A stretch of DNA of 36,497 nt from a virus. Below, one piece after another: positions 7,269-15,824 of this stretch. The notes beneath the pieces were generated by a model. That model ran no database searches. It had not been told where the DNA came from and saw nothing but the letters and a program-made list of their open reading frames with translations. How positions within the stretch are numbered: position 1 is the stretch's first letter; every line of letters begins with the position of its first letter. The translations under genes and the position numbers were made by a program. Where the stretch lies: the IMG/VR virus record IMGVR_UViG_3300048017_000050, positions 1-36,497 of that record. One strand, written 5' to 3'.

Positions 7269-7942
7269 GTAACTATATACAAAGTACCAACTTCGCTACT
7301 AAAGATGCACTAACCTCTGGTGACCCCTTGAAAATTGTCAAGGGTACGGAGATTAACATAGAGTTTGTCAACATTGCCGTTGCAGTGGCAACTAAGGCTG
7401 ACTTGGCATCGCCTACGTTTACGGGTACTCCAACGCTGCCATCAGGCACGGTTGCAACGACTCAGACATTTGGCAACAGTAGCACATTATTGTCAACGAC
7501 TGCTTTTGTGCAAGCAGCAATGGCAGCTTTACATCCAGTAGGCAGTATCTACACAAGCACTTCGGCAACTAATCCAGGCACGTCATTCGGGTTTGGTACG
7601 TGGGTAGCTTTTGGTGCAGGTAAGGTTCTGATTGGGGATGGCGGTGGCTATGCTGCTGGCGCAACGGGCGGTAGTGCAGACGCTACTTTACCAAGTCACA
7701 CGCATACGGCAACAACACCAAACCACAGTCATTCTTATCAAGCACATACCGATACTAATGCTCAATCTATTTGGTACGGGAGTGGAAGTTATACAGGTTA
7801 TTCTGGGCCAGTTAGCAATGTTACTGGTCAAACTACTGGCGCTGTCGCTCAAACAATAACAGTTAGCACGGCAGGTTCAAGTGCAACAAACGCCAACCTC
7901 CAGCCATACGTGGTAGTTTATATGTGGAATCGCACAGCATGA
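7265..7942 (+). CDS. Tail fibre / collar-domain protein
   Basis: The 225-residue protein starts at GTG 7265, inside the nozzle stop. It has an N-terminal attachment region, then fibre motifs 'LASPTFTGTPTLPSGTV' and 'LLSTTAFVQAAMAAL', a 'HPVGSIYTSTSATNPGTSF' collar segment with 'GFGTWVAFGAGKVLIG', a histidine-rich 'LPSHTHTATTPNHSHSY' stretch, and the ending 'NLQPYVVVYMWNRT'. This order is that of short tail-collar receptor-binding proteins. The HxH pairs may bind metal, as in T4-type fibre tips. It is much shorter than the collagen-like fibre at 31653, so the phage may carry two types of fibre. Confidence 0.85.
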   Translation: MSNYIQSTNFATKDALTSGDPLKIVKGTEINIEFVNIAVAVATKADLASPTFTGTPTLPSGTVATTQTFGNSSTLLSTTAFVQAAMAALHPVGSIYTSTSATNPGTSFGFGTWVAFGAGKVLIGDGGGYAAGATGGSADATLPSHTHTATTPNHSHSYQAHTDTNAQSIWYGSGSYTGYSGPVSNVTGQTTGAVAQTITVSTAGSSATNANLQPYVVVYMWNRTA

Positions 7943-8232
7943 TTACGCACCACTTCAGTGATGGACTGTATGCCAAGCAAACGGTTATATCCGCTGGCAC
8001 AGCCATCTTGAAGCATACTCATAGCTTTAGCCACTTGTCTATCCTCGCATCAGGCAAGGTTGCAGTGATGAAGGGCGATGATATTGAGGTAATCGAAGCA
8101 CCAGCCTGCATTGAGATTAAGGCTGGACTAACGCATGGCGTTAAGGCTATAACGGATTGTGTTTGGTTTTGTATTCACGCCACTGACGAGACTGACCCGT
8201 CAAAAGTGGACGACATTTTGATTGGAGCTTAA
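7939..8232 (+). CDS. Cupin-fold (RmlC-like) small protein
   Basis: The 97-residue protein is a single cupin barrel: 'HTHSFSHLSILASGKVAVMKGDD' matches cupin motif 1 and 'IEIKAGLTHGVKAITDCVWFCIHA' motif 2, with His residues at the usual metal sites. Small cupins of this kind are frequent in phage tail regions and may process or bind a surface sugar, but no substrate is known. I chose ATG 7939, which overlaps the fibre stop (ATGA), over GTG 7924. Confidence 0.78.
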   Translation: MITHHFSDGLYAKQTVISAGTAILKHTHSFSHLSILASGKVAVMKGDDIEVIEAPACIEIKAGLTHGVKAITDCVWFCIHATDETDPSKVDDILIGA

Positions 8233-8233
8233 T

Positions 8234-9259
8234 ATGCCTTGGATTGGTGCAGCAATTGGAGCAGGTGCTGGTTTACTTGGTGGCATGATGCAGGGGGACT
8301 CTGCGGCAAGTGCAGCCCAAGCACAAGCCGCCGCGCAAACAGAGGCAGCACGTCTAGCTGCTGAAGAATCGCGGTTCAGGCCTGTAGGCATCACGACCCG
8401 CTTTGGTCAGTCTAATTTCCAGACTGATGCTAATGGTAGAGTTAGTGGTGCTGGCTACACACTAGACCCTACGCTGAGAGCCTATCAAGACCGATTTCTT
8501 GGGTTAGCTGGCGGTGGGTTGTCTCAGGCTGAACAAGCCCAACAGCAGTTTGCGCCACTGCAAGGCGCAGCGCAGGGTCTGTTTGGCCTTGGTCAGCAGT
8601 ACCTAGCTCAGTCGCCACAACAGGCAGCGCAACAGTACATGACAAGCCAACAAGAGTTGTTAGCCCCAAGCCGCGAGCGCCAGTTCTCGCAGCTACAAAA
8701 TCAGTTGTTCCAGACAGGTCGTGGTGGTTTGGCAGTAGGTGCTACTGGAGCGCGTCCAAGCGGTGCAGCGGGGCTAGGTGCAGCAAGCCCTGAGATGGAA
8801 GCCTATTACAACGCATTAGCACAGCAAGATGCTTCATTGGCAGCAAACGCTCAACAAGCTGGTCAGCAGCAAACAGCCTTTGGCGCTGGTTTGTTTGGTA
8901 CAGGTGGCAACTTGCTTACGCAAGGCTACGGTGGTCAGGTCAGTGCCTTGTCGCCTTACCAGGCTTATCTACAAGGTGCTACGGGTCTTGAGAGTCTGGG
9001 TCAAGATGCTTTAAATATGGGCGCTGCAATTGGTGGGCGTAATGTAAACCAAACTGGCGCAAATGCTTTGTATTCTGGCGGTATGGCTGCGGCAGGTACT
9101 ACAGCAGCAGCCAATGGCTACAATCCGTTTGCACAAGCCTTGATGCAAGGTAGTCAGAACCCAGCGCTGCAAAGAGGATTGAGTAACGCCTTTAGCCCAA
9201 GCTACAACTACGCGCCTTTTGGTGGTGGTAGCGGCACGTTTGGTGAAGGGAACTATTAA
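8234..9259 (+). CDS. Ejection / internal virion protein 1 (glycine-zipper type)
   Basis: The 341-residue protein starts with a membrane-active glycine-rich segment (WIGAAIGAGAGLLGGMMQGD) followed by an Ala/Gln-rich helix and long Gln/Gly/Ala low-complexity sequence. It is the first of three consecutive proteins, the usual number of P22-like pilot proteins (gp7, gp20, gp16). A Gly-zipper start followed by helical Gln-rich sequence is typical of proteins that leave the virion and cross the outer membrane. I chose ATG 8234 because a GGAG lies 6 bp upstream in the same leader used by the coat gene (TGGAGCTTAATATG). Function is by position and composition. Confidence 0.75.
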   Translation: MPWIGAAIGAGAGLLGGMMQGDSAASAAQAQAAAQTEAARLAAEESRFRPVGITTRFGQSNFQTDANGRVSGAGYTLDPTLRAYQDRFLGLAGGGLSQAEQAQQQFAPLQGAAQGLFGLGQQYLAQSPQQAAQQYMTSQQELLAPSRERQFSQLQNQLFQTGRGGLAVGATGARPSGAAGLGAASPEMEAYYNALAQQDASLAANAQQAGQQQTAFGAGLFGTGGNLLTQGYGGQVSALSPYQAYLQGATGLESLGQDALNMGAAIGGRNVNQTGANALYSGGMAAAGTTAAANGYNPFAQALMQGSQNPALQRGLSNAFSPSYNYAPFGGGSGTFGEGNY

Positions 9260-9261
9260 TC

Positions 9262-10536
9262 ATGGCAACCGACATCGTTCAATCCTTATTCGGCGTGACA
9301 CCCGAGGCGTACCAACAAGCGCAACAAGCCAGATCGGATGCTCAAGCCTTGCAGTTTGCACAGCTAACACCATTTCAGCAAGCCAACTACTCCATTGGGC
9401 GCGGCGCGTCTGGCTTGGCTGGGGCGATAGGCGGCGCTTTAGGTGGGCAAGACCCGCAGCTAAAAATGATTGGTGTGCGTCAGGCTGTAGCTAAACAGAT
9501 TAACCCAGGCGACCCTGCATCCGTACAGCAAGGCATTGCTGCACTGCAACAAGCTGGCGATGCTCAAGGCGCGTTTATGCTGCAAGAAGAATACCGCAAA
9601 ATGCAAGAAAGCGGCGCTTTGGTAAGCCAACGCGAAGCGTCCGCAAAAGCGTCTTTGGCGCAAGCTGGGCGAGAGCGTCTACAAGGTATTCCAAACGATA
9701 TTCAATTGGCGCGTGAGATTTCCAATCTAGAAGAACAAGTAGCTCAATATACTAATCTGCCTCCAAGTCCAGAACGAGATCAAGCCCTTCGCCGTGCGTC
9801 CGGTGAGTTGGCTCAACTAGAACGCCTGACGACTAAAGAGGTCAAAGGGCCAGGCTTCGGTATAGACCGCGAGGCTGTATCCGCAGAACTATATAACAAG
9901 ACATTTGCACAACTTACGCCTACTGAACGCGCCGTAATCAATAAGCGTGTTGAAGCTGAACAAGGCCGTAAGGCTTCTGCTGGAGCTGCTAAATTAGTAT
10001 TGCCTGGAGACAAGGCTTTAGTAGATATTCCGGGATTCCGTGCGTCAGTTCAAAAGACTATCGAACCACAAGCCAGAACTGTGTTTGCGGCTGATAATGC
10101 GCTGACTACTATTGAAGACTCAATTAAGACTAATAACTTTGCGTCGTTCCGTGCGGCTCAAGTGCAGTTTGCTAGGGCTATTTCAGGAGCTGGCGACTTG
10201 AGCCAAAAAGAGTTGAAGGCGGCTGGTGCTGACCCAGCATTGCTTGGCGGTACGGCTGATTACTTGTCCAACTTATTCACGTCAACCCCGACACTGGATA
10301 CGCAAAACAAAATTAAAAGCACATTGCAAGCTATTAAGAAAGTGTCTATTGATAAAGCAAGGGCTGAAATTGAAAGCCAGCGCAGTATTGCTAGGCTTAA
10401 CAAAGGTTACGATCCTGCTGCCATTGATACGGCGCTAAACTTTCCCGAGCTTCAGACTACGCCCGTTACTAACGCTACAGCGCGGTCTTCATCCGATCAA
10501 AGTTTGCTAGATAAATACGCTCCAAAGGCAAAATAA
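9262..10536 (+). CDS. Ejection / internal virion protein 2
   Basis: The 424-residue protein is mostly helical and Gln/Ala-rich, with 'QQANYSIGRGASGLAGAIGGALGGQDPQ' near residues 37-60 (a second glycine-zipper, quoted in part) and coiled-coil stretches such as 'ISNLEEQVAQYTNL'. It follows the first ejection-type protein with a 2-bp gap and is followed by the third with a TAATG overlap. No enzyme motif was seen. Pilot role in DNA delivery is inferred from its place between the tail fibre and lysis genes. Confidence 0.72.
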   Translation: MATDIVQSLFGVTPEAYQQAQQARSDAQALQFAQLTPFQQANYSIGRGASGLAGAIGGALGGQDPQLKMIGVRQAVAKQINPGDPASVQQGIAALQQAGDAQGAFMLQEEYRKMQESGALVSQREASAKASLAQAGRERLQGIPNDIQLAREISNLEEQVAQYTNLPPSPERDQALRRASGELAQLERLTTKEVKGPGFGIDREAVSAELYNKTFAQLTPTERAVINKRVEAEQGRKASAGAAKLVLPGDKALVDIPGFRASVQKTIEPQARTVFAADNALTTIEDSIKTNNFASFRAAQVQFARAISGAGDLSQKELKAAGADPALLGGTADYLSNLFTSTPTLDTQNKIKSTLQAIKKVSIDKARAEIESQRSIARLNKGYDPAAIDTALNFPELQTTPVTNATARSSSDQSLLDKYAPKAK

Positions 10537-13199
10537 TGGCTACTTACGAACAAGTCATGGATGCGCTGCGTCAAGCAGATGCAGCAGGTAATACAGATGA
10601 TGCACGTCAATTAGCTGCAATGGCTATCGAGTTGCGTCCTGCTGACCGTCCTAGCGTACCTACGGGAGACTATCGTGTTGAGGCGCTTCGTAAAGGCTTG
10701 GCAGGCAGTGCTGGAATGGTATCTGGAACAGCCAATGTAGTTTTTGATACGCTGGGCAGGTTTGGTGTAAACCCCGTAGAACTTGGTATGCGCGCTGCTG
10801 GAGCGCCACCACAAGCACCTGCTACTGGAGTAGTTGATTCTTATCAAACAGGCCGAGAGGCCGTGCGCCAGCCGCTGATGCAAGCACTTGGTACGACAGG
10901 AGCGCAGCCACAGGGCGGTGGTCAGAAGATTATTGCTGCTGGTATTGAAGCGGCCGCAGCACCTGAGTCGTATTTGTTTCCCGCGCTAGCTGCAACTCGA
11001 CGTATGGGGATGTTTGGACAAGCCATCATGCGCCCCGCTGAACAAGCCGTAGTTGGCAGTGGTGCTGAAGGCGGTGGCCAAGCTGGTGGGGCTTTTGGCG
11101 AGAAAGTAGGTGCGCCTGTAGTCGGTCAAGTTGCAGGCAGCTTGTTGGGCGGAGGTTTGTCAGCCTACGGTATGGGTACGACGCTCAAGGCTACGCCTTT
11201 GGCTGGTAAAGGTTTTGATCTGGTTAAGGGGCAGTGGGATAGGGTGCGCGGCACAGTTCCTGAAGATGAACTGCTAAAAGATGTGGATAACCGCATCAGC
11301 AACATTTTTGTTGCGGCAGGTGCGGCTGACCCTAACTTTATGAAGGCGTTGACTGATGCAGCCAAAGCTCAAGAAAGTGTGTCCTTAAAAGCACCGGGCG
11401 GCGCAAAGGTCAATATGCCTGTGTCGGCTTTGCTGGCCGATAACCCGGTCATCAACAACTTTATCCAAAATTTGTCGGCGCGTGACCCTGTTTTCCGCGC
11501 TCAATATGGAGCGCAGTATGAATCAGCCAAAGCTGCACTGCTACAAAACCAAATTCGTTTATTTGGCGACCCAACCAAAGCTGTAGTTACGGCTGTTGGC
11601 CCTGACTTAGCCGCAGCACAAGTTCGCAAAGTGCGTTCTTTAGAAGAGCAAATTGCTGACGCTTACAAAAGCCAATCTGTTGACCCGAATGTATTTGGTC
11701 AACGTGTGGCCAACTTAGTCGCACAGAAAGAAAAAGCGGCATATGCAGAAGTAAAGCCACTGTACGCCGAGGCATTTGATATTGCAAAAGCCAAGAATGT
11801 AGAACTTCCCGCTGGTTCAGTAGACGACATTTACAATTTTGTAGCTGGTGAACGAGCATCCGACGTGTTCAAGACGTTTCCGTCCATTTATAGTCGGGTG
11901 CAATCGCGGTTCAAACCAACCGCTATAGAGCCAAGCGCCATTCTGACCGCTGAAGGCAAGCCTATGACACCTGGCGGCAAAGATTTTAGCGCCGCTACAG
12001 TTGAAGACTTGGATTCGCTCAAACGCGAGATCAACCGCCAGTTGAGCAAGACTGATGTGCCAACTGATATTCGATTATTGTCCGAGTTGAAAGCGCGTGT
12101 TGGCGGTCACATCGACAACCTCGACCCGGACTTTGTGACCGCTTACCGCAATGCTGACAAAGCCTATTTGCAAAAGGTGGGCCTGCCATTTGATACAGCT
12201 ACCTTAGCGGCTGTAGACCGCAAGAAGTTTGCGGAGCAAATTGCCCCCGCCATTATTGGCAATAAGTCTAATGTCAGCGAGTTTGTCAACGCTACTGGCC
12301 CGGAAGGTATTAAGTTGGTTCGTTCGGCTTTTTTGGATAGCTTTACTAACTCAGCGCTCAAGAATGATGTACTAGACCCTAAAGCAGCAGCTAAATGGCT
12401 CAAGAAAAATGAGGGCGGTGTTTCGCTTGTTCCTGGTTTGCGCGACGAATTGCAAAGTGCAACAACTGACGTACAAAAACTACTAGCAGAACGCACCCGT
12501 CTTAACGCCGACTTCCAGCGTGTGGCTGGAGAACAAATCATTAGCGCTCAAGGTATAGGCAGCGCTCAGGAATTGGTCAATAAGATGTATGGAGATGTGA
12601 ATTTCACTAACAAATTCATGCAGCAATACGGCGCAAATAAAGATTCCGTTAACGCTGTACGCTCATTCATGCTGGACGACTTAGTATCTTCTAAAGACCC
12701 AATAGCTGCGCTGTCTGACCGTAATAACGCCGCTGTGTTCAACCGCGTGTTTGGCCCAACCTATGCTCAGAAGGTGCAGGACTTTGTGACTGTCTCTGAC
12801 CGCATGACAAAAGACTTGAGTAACGTCGCTTTTAAAGGTGAGACTGTTCCAAAAACGGGTTTTGAAATGCTGACCGGACTACCACCGGAGCAGGTACTTT
12901 CGCGTATTTATAACCCTGTATCGGGCGCGACTTACGCCATCACTTCACTATTTAGCAAATTCTGGGCAAAAAAAGCGTCGGAAGCTACCGAATCACGTCT
13001 TAAAGAATTGTTGCTTAACGCTAGCGATGCAGTTAAGGTATTCCAATCTGTACAACCTAGAGCGTCTGGGTTTGACCAGAAGAAAATACAAGATGCTATA
13101 GAAATTGGACGCAAGTATGGCATCCAATGGGTTGCAGATGCTGTTAATGATGTAGCTACTGGCGCGGCTAGAGGCGCGGTACAACAACCACAGGAGTAA
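10536..13199 (+). CDS. Ejection / internal virion protein 3 (large, 887 aa)
   Basis: This is the largest protein in the genome. The N-terminus, 'YEQVMDALRQADAAGNTDDA', is a TPR/SEL1-like helical start seen in many phage internal virion proteins. The rest is helical with Ala/Gly-rich amphipathic segments (GGGQAGGAFGEKVGAPVVGQV and VGQVAGSLLGGGLSAYG) and coiled coils in the middle ('VRSLEEQIADAYK'). I see no lysozyme or transglycosylase catalytic motif. The length and last position among three pilot-type genes fit a P22 gp16-like or T7 gp16-like role. It is followed by the holin gene. Confidence 0.75.
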   Translation: MATYEQVMDALRQADAAGNTDDARQLAAMAIELRPADRPSVPTGDYRVEALRKGLAGSAGMVSGTANVVFDTLGRFGVNPVELGMRAAGAPPQAPATGVVDSYQTGREAVRQPLMQALGTTGAQPQGGGQKIIAAGIEAAAAPESYLFPALAATRRMGMFGQAIMRPAEQAVVGSGAEGGGQAGGAFGEKVGAPVVGQVAGSLLGGGLSAYGMGTTLKATPLAGKGFDLVKGQWDRVRGTVPEDELLKDVDNRISNIFVAAGAADPNFMKALTDAAKAQESVSLKAPGGAKVNMPVSALLADNPVINNFIQNLSARDPVFRAQYGAQYESAKAALLQNQIRLFGDPTKAVVTAVGPDLAAAQVRKVRSLEEQIADAYKSQSVDPNVFGQRVANLVAQKEKAAYAEVKPLYAEAFDIAKAKNVELPAGSVDDIYNFVAGERASDVFKTFPSIYSRVQSRFKPTAIEPSAILTAEGKPMTPGGKDFSAATVEDLDSLKREINRQLSKTDVPTDIRLLSELKARVGGHIDNLDPDFVTAYRNADKAYLQKVGLPFDTATLAAVDRKKFAEQIAPAIIGNKSNVSEFVNATGPEGIKLVRSAFLDSFTNSALKNDVLDPKAAAKWLKKNEGGVSLVPGLRDELQSATTDVQKLLAERTRLNADFQRVAGEQIISAQGIGSAQELVNKMYGDVNFTNKFMQQYGANKDSVNAVRSFMLDDLVSSKDPIAALSDRNNAAVFNRVFGPTYAQKVQDFVTVSDRMTKDLSNVAFKGETVPKTGFEMLTGLPPEQVLSRIYNPVSGATYAITSLFSKFWAKKASEATESRLKELLLNASDAVKVFQSVQPRASGFDQKKIQDAIEIGRKYGIQWVADAVNDVATGAARGAVQQPQE

Positions 13200-13202
13200 G
13201 CC

Positions 13203-13613
13203 ATGTTCCCACTAACCGCACTTCTAGGCATCGGTTCACAGCTTATCGACAAGCTGATACCAGATCCTGCTGCCGCAGCCAAGGCGCAGCTTGAACTGGC
13301 TAAAATGGCTCAAGACGGTGAGCTGGCTAAGATGGCTAACGACACCAAGCTGTACGAGGTAGAGCAGACAGCCGTTACTGACAGATGGAAGTCAGATATG
13401 GGCAGCGACTCTTGGCTGTCCAAAAACATCCGACCTATGGCTTTGATTGCTATTTTTGTAGCCTACTTTATTTTTACCGCAATGTCAGCTTTTGGCTATA
13501 ACGCGCAAGAGTCTTACGTCCAACTGCTAGGCCAATGGGGTCAAATAATCTTCCTTGCCTACTTTGGTGGCCGGACAGTCGAAAAGCTGGCTGATATGAG
13601 AAGTAAAAAATGA
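13203..13613 (+). CDS. Holin (GTA_holin_3TM type)
   Basis: The 136-residue protein begins 'LLGIGSQLIDKLIPDPAAAAKAQLELAKM', a pattern I associate with the 'holin of 3TMs, for gene-transfer release' family, and continues with two hydrophobic helices at about residues 77-100 (RPMALIAIFVAYFIFTAMSA) and 107-128 (GQWGQIIFLAYFGGRTVEKL), plus a weaker N-terminal hydrophobic segment. It opens the inner membrane so that the endolysin can reach the wall. The GGAG site lies within the end of the previous gene. The endolysin starts in an ATGA overlap with it, forming a lysis cassette. Confidence 0.85.
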   Translation: MFPLTALLGIGSQLIDKLIPDPAAAAKAQLELAKMAQDGELAKMANDTKLYEVEQTAVTDRWKSDMGSDSWLSKNIRPMALIAIFVAYFIFTAMSAFGYNAQESYVQLLGQWGQIIFLAYFGGRTVEKLADMRSKK

Positions 13614-14020
13614 CCCCTCACTTCACCCTGGCTGAACTAACGGCCACCAGTCACCGACAATTTGACAACACGCCTAATGAATCAGAACTTGCTAACCTCC
13701 AACGTCTTGCAGAATTTCTTGAACAAGTCAAAACTGTACTTGGAGACAAACCCGTCATGGTTAACAGTGCCTTCAGGTCAAAGGCCGTCAACGACAGCGT
13801 GGGCAGCAAAGACACTAGCCAACACCGCACGGGCTGCGCTGCCGACATTCGAGTGCCAGGCATGACACCTGATGAAGTTGTCAAAGCCATCATTGCTGCG
13901 GGTTTACCCTATGACCAACTTATACGTGAATTTGACGCTTGGACACACGTTAGCATCGCTGACAAGCCGCGCCGACAGGTGCTGATTATTGACCGCGCTG
14001 GGACTCGTGTATTCGCATAA
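13610..14020 (+). CDS. Endolysin, M15-family peptidase
   Basis: The 136-residue protein matches peptidase M15 (VanY/L-alanyl-D-glutamate endopeptidase-like, M15_3): 'NSAFRSKAVNDSVGSKDTSQHRTGCAADI' spans about residues 52-80 (in part), with zinc ligands His72 and Asp79 in SxHxxGxAxD and a third ligand His113 in 'WTHVS'. It would cut peptide bonds in the peptidoglycan stem. No signal or SAR segment is seen, so release depends on the holin directly upstream. It is the last + strand late gene: the - strand block begins inside its end, with 35 bp of tail-to-tail overlap and no clear terminator between. Confidence 0.88.
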   Translation: MTPHFTLAELTATSHRQFDNTPNESELANLQRLAEFLEQVKTVLGDKPVMVNSAFRSKAVNDSVGSKDTSQHRTGCAADIRVPGMTPDEVVKAIIAAGLPYDQLIREFDAWTHVSIADKPRRQVLIIDRAGTRVFA

Positions 14021-14159
14021 GCGCCCGATACGCTTCAATAGCGTCCTTCAAGTCGCGCTGTAGGTGCTGAATATTCTCATTTTGAGCAATCATCTTATCG
14101 TTTGCTTCTTGAGCAAACTTGGCTAAATTTTCTTGTGTCCAAGTAGTAAAGGTTGTCAT
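13986..14159 (-). CDS. Small helical protein (57 aa), unknown
   Basis: This reading frame starts MTTFTTWTQENLAKFAQEAN and contains heptad-like helix 'NENIQHLQRDLKDAIEAYRALM'. It overlaps the upstream gene's stop in an ATGA junction and the 3' end of the endolysin gene by 35 bp on the other strand. It is the last gene of the leftward block. Coiled-coil prediction by eye only; function unknown. Confidence 0.62.
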   Translation of the reverse strand: MTTFTTWTQENLAKFAQEANDKMIAQNENIQHLQRDLKDAIEAYRALMRIHESQRGQ

Positions 14160-14344
14160 TGTTTAAGTTTTGGTAAGGGTGACCAGTGTGTCCAAAACGG
14201 GTCGCCATAGTATGTGCCATAAGTTGCAACATTCCCAGCCCCGAGTAATTGCAATTTTACGCCCCGTGGCGCTGTCTCAATCGGTTGCCAGTACACGTCG
14301 GTCGCCACGGCTACCGTGCCTGCTGCGTTGATTGTGTGTGTCAT
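14156..14344 (-). CDS. Small protein with DUF551-like WQPIETAP motif
   Basis: The 62-residue protein contains 'YWQPIETAPRGVKLQLLGAG', then 'ATYGTYYGDPFWTHWSPLPK'. The motif W.PIeTAPrg......l....... W..lP is that of the DUF551/Eaa-type small proteins common in phages, which have no known function. The start is supported by the leader AAAGGATTGATATG, a version of the ribosome-binding leader used by several genes in this block. Its stop overlaps the next gene in an ATGA. Confidence 0.78.
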   Translation of the reverse strand: MTHTINAAGTVAVATDVYWQPIETAPRGVKLQLLGAGNVATYGTYYGDPFWTHWSPLPKLKQ

Positions 14345-14380
14345 ATCAATCCTTTAGTTAGGTGCTCGTCTCTCCGACTG

Positions 14381-14473
14381 TCACGCATTTGCCACCCGCG
14401 TTTGATGCACTTTCCCCGCCCCATCGGAAATCACGTTAAAAGCCTTGGGGCAGGTTGCAATCTTTATCTCCAC
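14381..14473 (-). CDS. Possible 30-aa micro-ORF (GTG start)
   Basis: In the 119-bp gap between two genes a 30-codon frame reads MEIKIATCPKAFNVISDGAG from a GTG, overlapping the upstream stop. It is followed by a 15-codon frame from ATG 14388 that ends in an ATGA with the next gene. The continuous overlap pattern fits the style of this operon, but both are too short to trust. No ribosome-binding site is obvious. Confidence 0.3.
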   Translation of the reverse strand: MEIKIATCPKAFNVISDGAGKVHQTRVANA

Positions 14474-14703
14474 GCATTGAAAGCGTCGAGGCTTGTTACC
14501 TTCACGCTGGGTTCTGTCTCAGCGCGTTTTGCAATCTTATCTGGCCTTTCGCGCTTCATCACGATAGACGCATCGGGTACTTCGCGGGTGCAGAAGCCCT
14601 TACCGCAGTGGCCGCAAGCACGCTTGCGAATGATGGAGTCCTCCTGCTTGCGCGTCTCTAGCACCACCCCTTTGCTTTCAGTGTGGCAGTGGGGACAGTT
14701 CAT
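14464..14703 (-). CDS. NrdR-like zinc-ribbon protein
   Basis: The 79-residue protein has a zinc ribbon with CPHC (Cys3, Cys6) and CGHC (Cys30, Cys33) around 'DSIIRKRACGHCGKGFCTRE', very similar in layout to the N-terminal DNA-binding ribbon of the ribonucleotide-reductase repressor NrdR. The ATP-cone that follows in NrdR is missing; instead there is a short basic tail. A DNA-binding regulator of phage or host genes is possible. I chose ATG 14703 because it overlaps the upstream stop (ATGA) and puts the zinc ribbon at the N-terminus; a longer start at 14742 would run into the upstream gene. Confidence 0.75.
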   Translation of the reverse strand: MNCPHCHTESKGVVLETRKQEDSIIRKRACGHCGKGFCTREVPDASIVMKRERPDKIAKRAETEPSVKVTSLDAFNAWR

Positions 14704-15116
14704 GCGTTGCGCTCCTTGAGCTTGGCTTCTATAGCACTCCATGTTTTAACTGCGCTGGTTGACCAACATTTAGCAGCCTCCGCATCCGTCAGCCCTACCC
14801 ATTGGCGCTGGGGTGGTGATGTGTCATGCGAAGTCTGGTCAAACATCACTGTACGAGCTAACGCCTCGCACGTCGGGCAGGGTTTTGGCTCTGAGTAAAG
14901 TGCAGTCCATCTGTCTGGGTGGCGATCAAGATCAGCGGGTCGATGGGTTATCGCAACATCAGACAATTGCGTGTGCATCCACGCCACAGGCTCCTGTTGT
15001 GCCAAGGCCATGCCGCCAACCACGTCAATCAGCCTTTTGATTTCAGCCACAAGTGCTGATGTTGTTTCAACATCCACCGGAACAATTGCTCCGGGGAATA
15101 GCCATTCTTCTTTCAT
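14700..15116 (-). CDS. Eaa-like phage accessory protein (138 aa)
   Basis: The protein reads 'EEWLFPGAIVPVDVETTSAL', then 'PVAWMHTQLSDVAITHRP' and 'RWTALYSEPKPCPTCEALAR'. The 'PVAWmh.....t....p......ytALY' arrangement is typical of Eaa-type and related prophage accessory proteins. The C-terminus has 'VGLTDAEAAKCW' and a helix 'WSAIEAKLKERNA', a common ending in these phage proteins. I chose ATG 15116, preceded by GGGGGTATTGAC; a TTG or other start further upstream would overlap the small gene at 15118. Function unknown. Confidence 0.75.
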   Translation of the reverse strand: MKEEWLFPGAIVPVDVETTSALVAEIKRLIDVVGGMALAQQEPVAWMHTQLSDVAITHRPADLDRHPDRWTALYSEPKPCPTCEALARTVMFDQTSHDTSPPQRQWVGLTDAEAAKCWSTSAVKTWSAIEAKLKERNA

Positions 15117-15117
15117 G

Positions 15118-15255
15118 TCAATACCCCCAACGAATCGTAAAACACACCAGCCATAGGTGCAGGCAGAATTCTTGACCACTTGCAAAGAATCCAATAGCGA
15201 AGCACGGCCACTTACGCGGCCAAAACTCGACCTTCAGGTTTAAACTTTTTCTCAT
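15118..15255 (-). CDS. Small tryptophan-rich protein (45 aa)
   Basis: The 45-codon frame starts MRKSLNLKVEFWPRKWPCFA and ends 'LHLWLVCFTIRWGY'. It has five tryptophans and hydrophobic stretches, so it may associate with membranes. It exactly fills the gap between two longer genes: the ATG overlaps the upstream stop (ATGA at 15252-15255) and its TGA ends one base before the next ATG. That arrangement, repeated throughout this block, is the main reason to accept it. Confidence 0.65.
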   Translation of the reverse strand: MRKSLNLKVEFWPRKWPCFAIGFFASGQEFCLHLWLVCFTIRWGY

Positions 15256-15824
15256 CTGTCTTCCCCTTCAAGGTTTTCAATGTGTGTCTGCAAGTCAACG
15301 ATTCGCGCAATGTGCTTCTCGTTAGCGTGTCTGGCTTCTTTCAAGTCAGCCTGCGCTTCACGCAATTCGTCGAGTGTTTCGCAATGCAGGTCTACGCTTT
15401 TTAAATATTCGGCTTTCCAGTCCGGCTGTAAAAGTCTTGATTGGCAAGCATCGCAGTCGTGACCGATGCAACCCAGTTTTGGTATGCCTGAATCTACCAG
15501 CAACTCAGGCTCGTGCTCTTGCGCCAAATGCGGATAGTCCTCCGGCGACTTAATCGCCGCCACGATCTTCGGAATGTTCAGCCACCCGCCTTCTGTGCGG
15601 TAAGTGTCCGGGTCAAGACGCAACGCGGTAAGTAGCTGGTCTGCTTCGTTTGCTGGCTGCTTCTTCACGCTGTTGATAAGCGAATCGTAGTTTGCTTCGT
15701 TTGGATGCACTGGCTTTGCCAATGCTTCTTTGATTGCGGCGATGGCTGCTTGCATATCGCTATCAATTTGTTCTGCACCCTCCAGCGCTTCAAGAGCCAA
15801 CTTCAGTGCTTCGTCTTTAGTCAT
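15252..15824 (-). CDS. Phage accessory protein with MTKDEALKLALEALE start (190 aa)
   Basis: The N-terminus, MTKDEALKLALEALEGAEQI, then 'DMQAAIAAIKEALA', is a frequently reused phage module: a helical hairpin before variable sequence. A middle part has 'GGWLNIPKIVAAIKSPEDYP', then a Cys motif 'CIGHDCDACQSR' (CxxxxCxxC), and the C-terminus is a long coiled coil ('LREAQADLKEARHANEKH'). The ATG follows AGGAAAGGT. Function unknown; the domain layout suggests a mosaic of three parts. Confidence 0.78.
   Translation of the reverse strand: MTKDEALKLALEALEGAEQIDSDMQAAIAAIKEALAKPVHPNEANYDSLINSVKKQPANEADQLLTALRLDPDTYRTEGGWLNIPKIVAAIKSPEDYPHLAQEHEPELLVDSGIPKLGCIGHDCDACQSRLLQPDWKAEYLKSVDLHCETLDELREAQADLKEARHANEKHIARIVDLQTHIENLEGEDR

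Noticed and set aside
14001-14045. Terminator between the endolysin and the convergent - strand genes
   Set aside because: AAGCG/CGCTT gives only 5 pairs with no T run on either strand.
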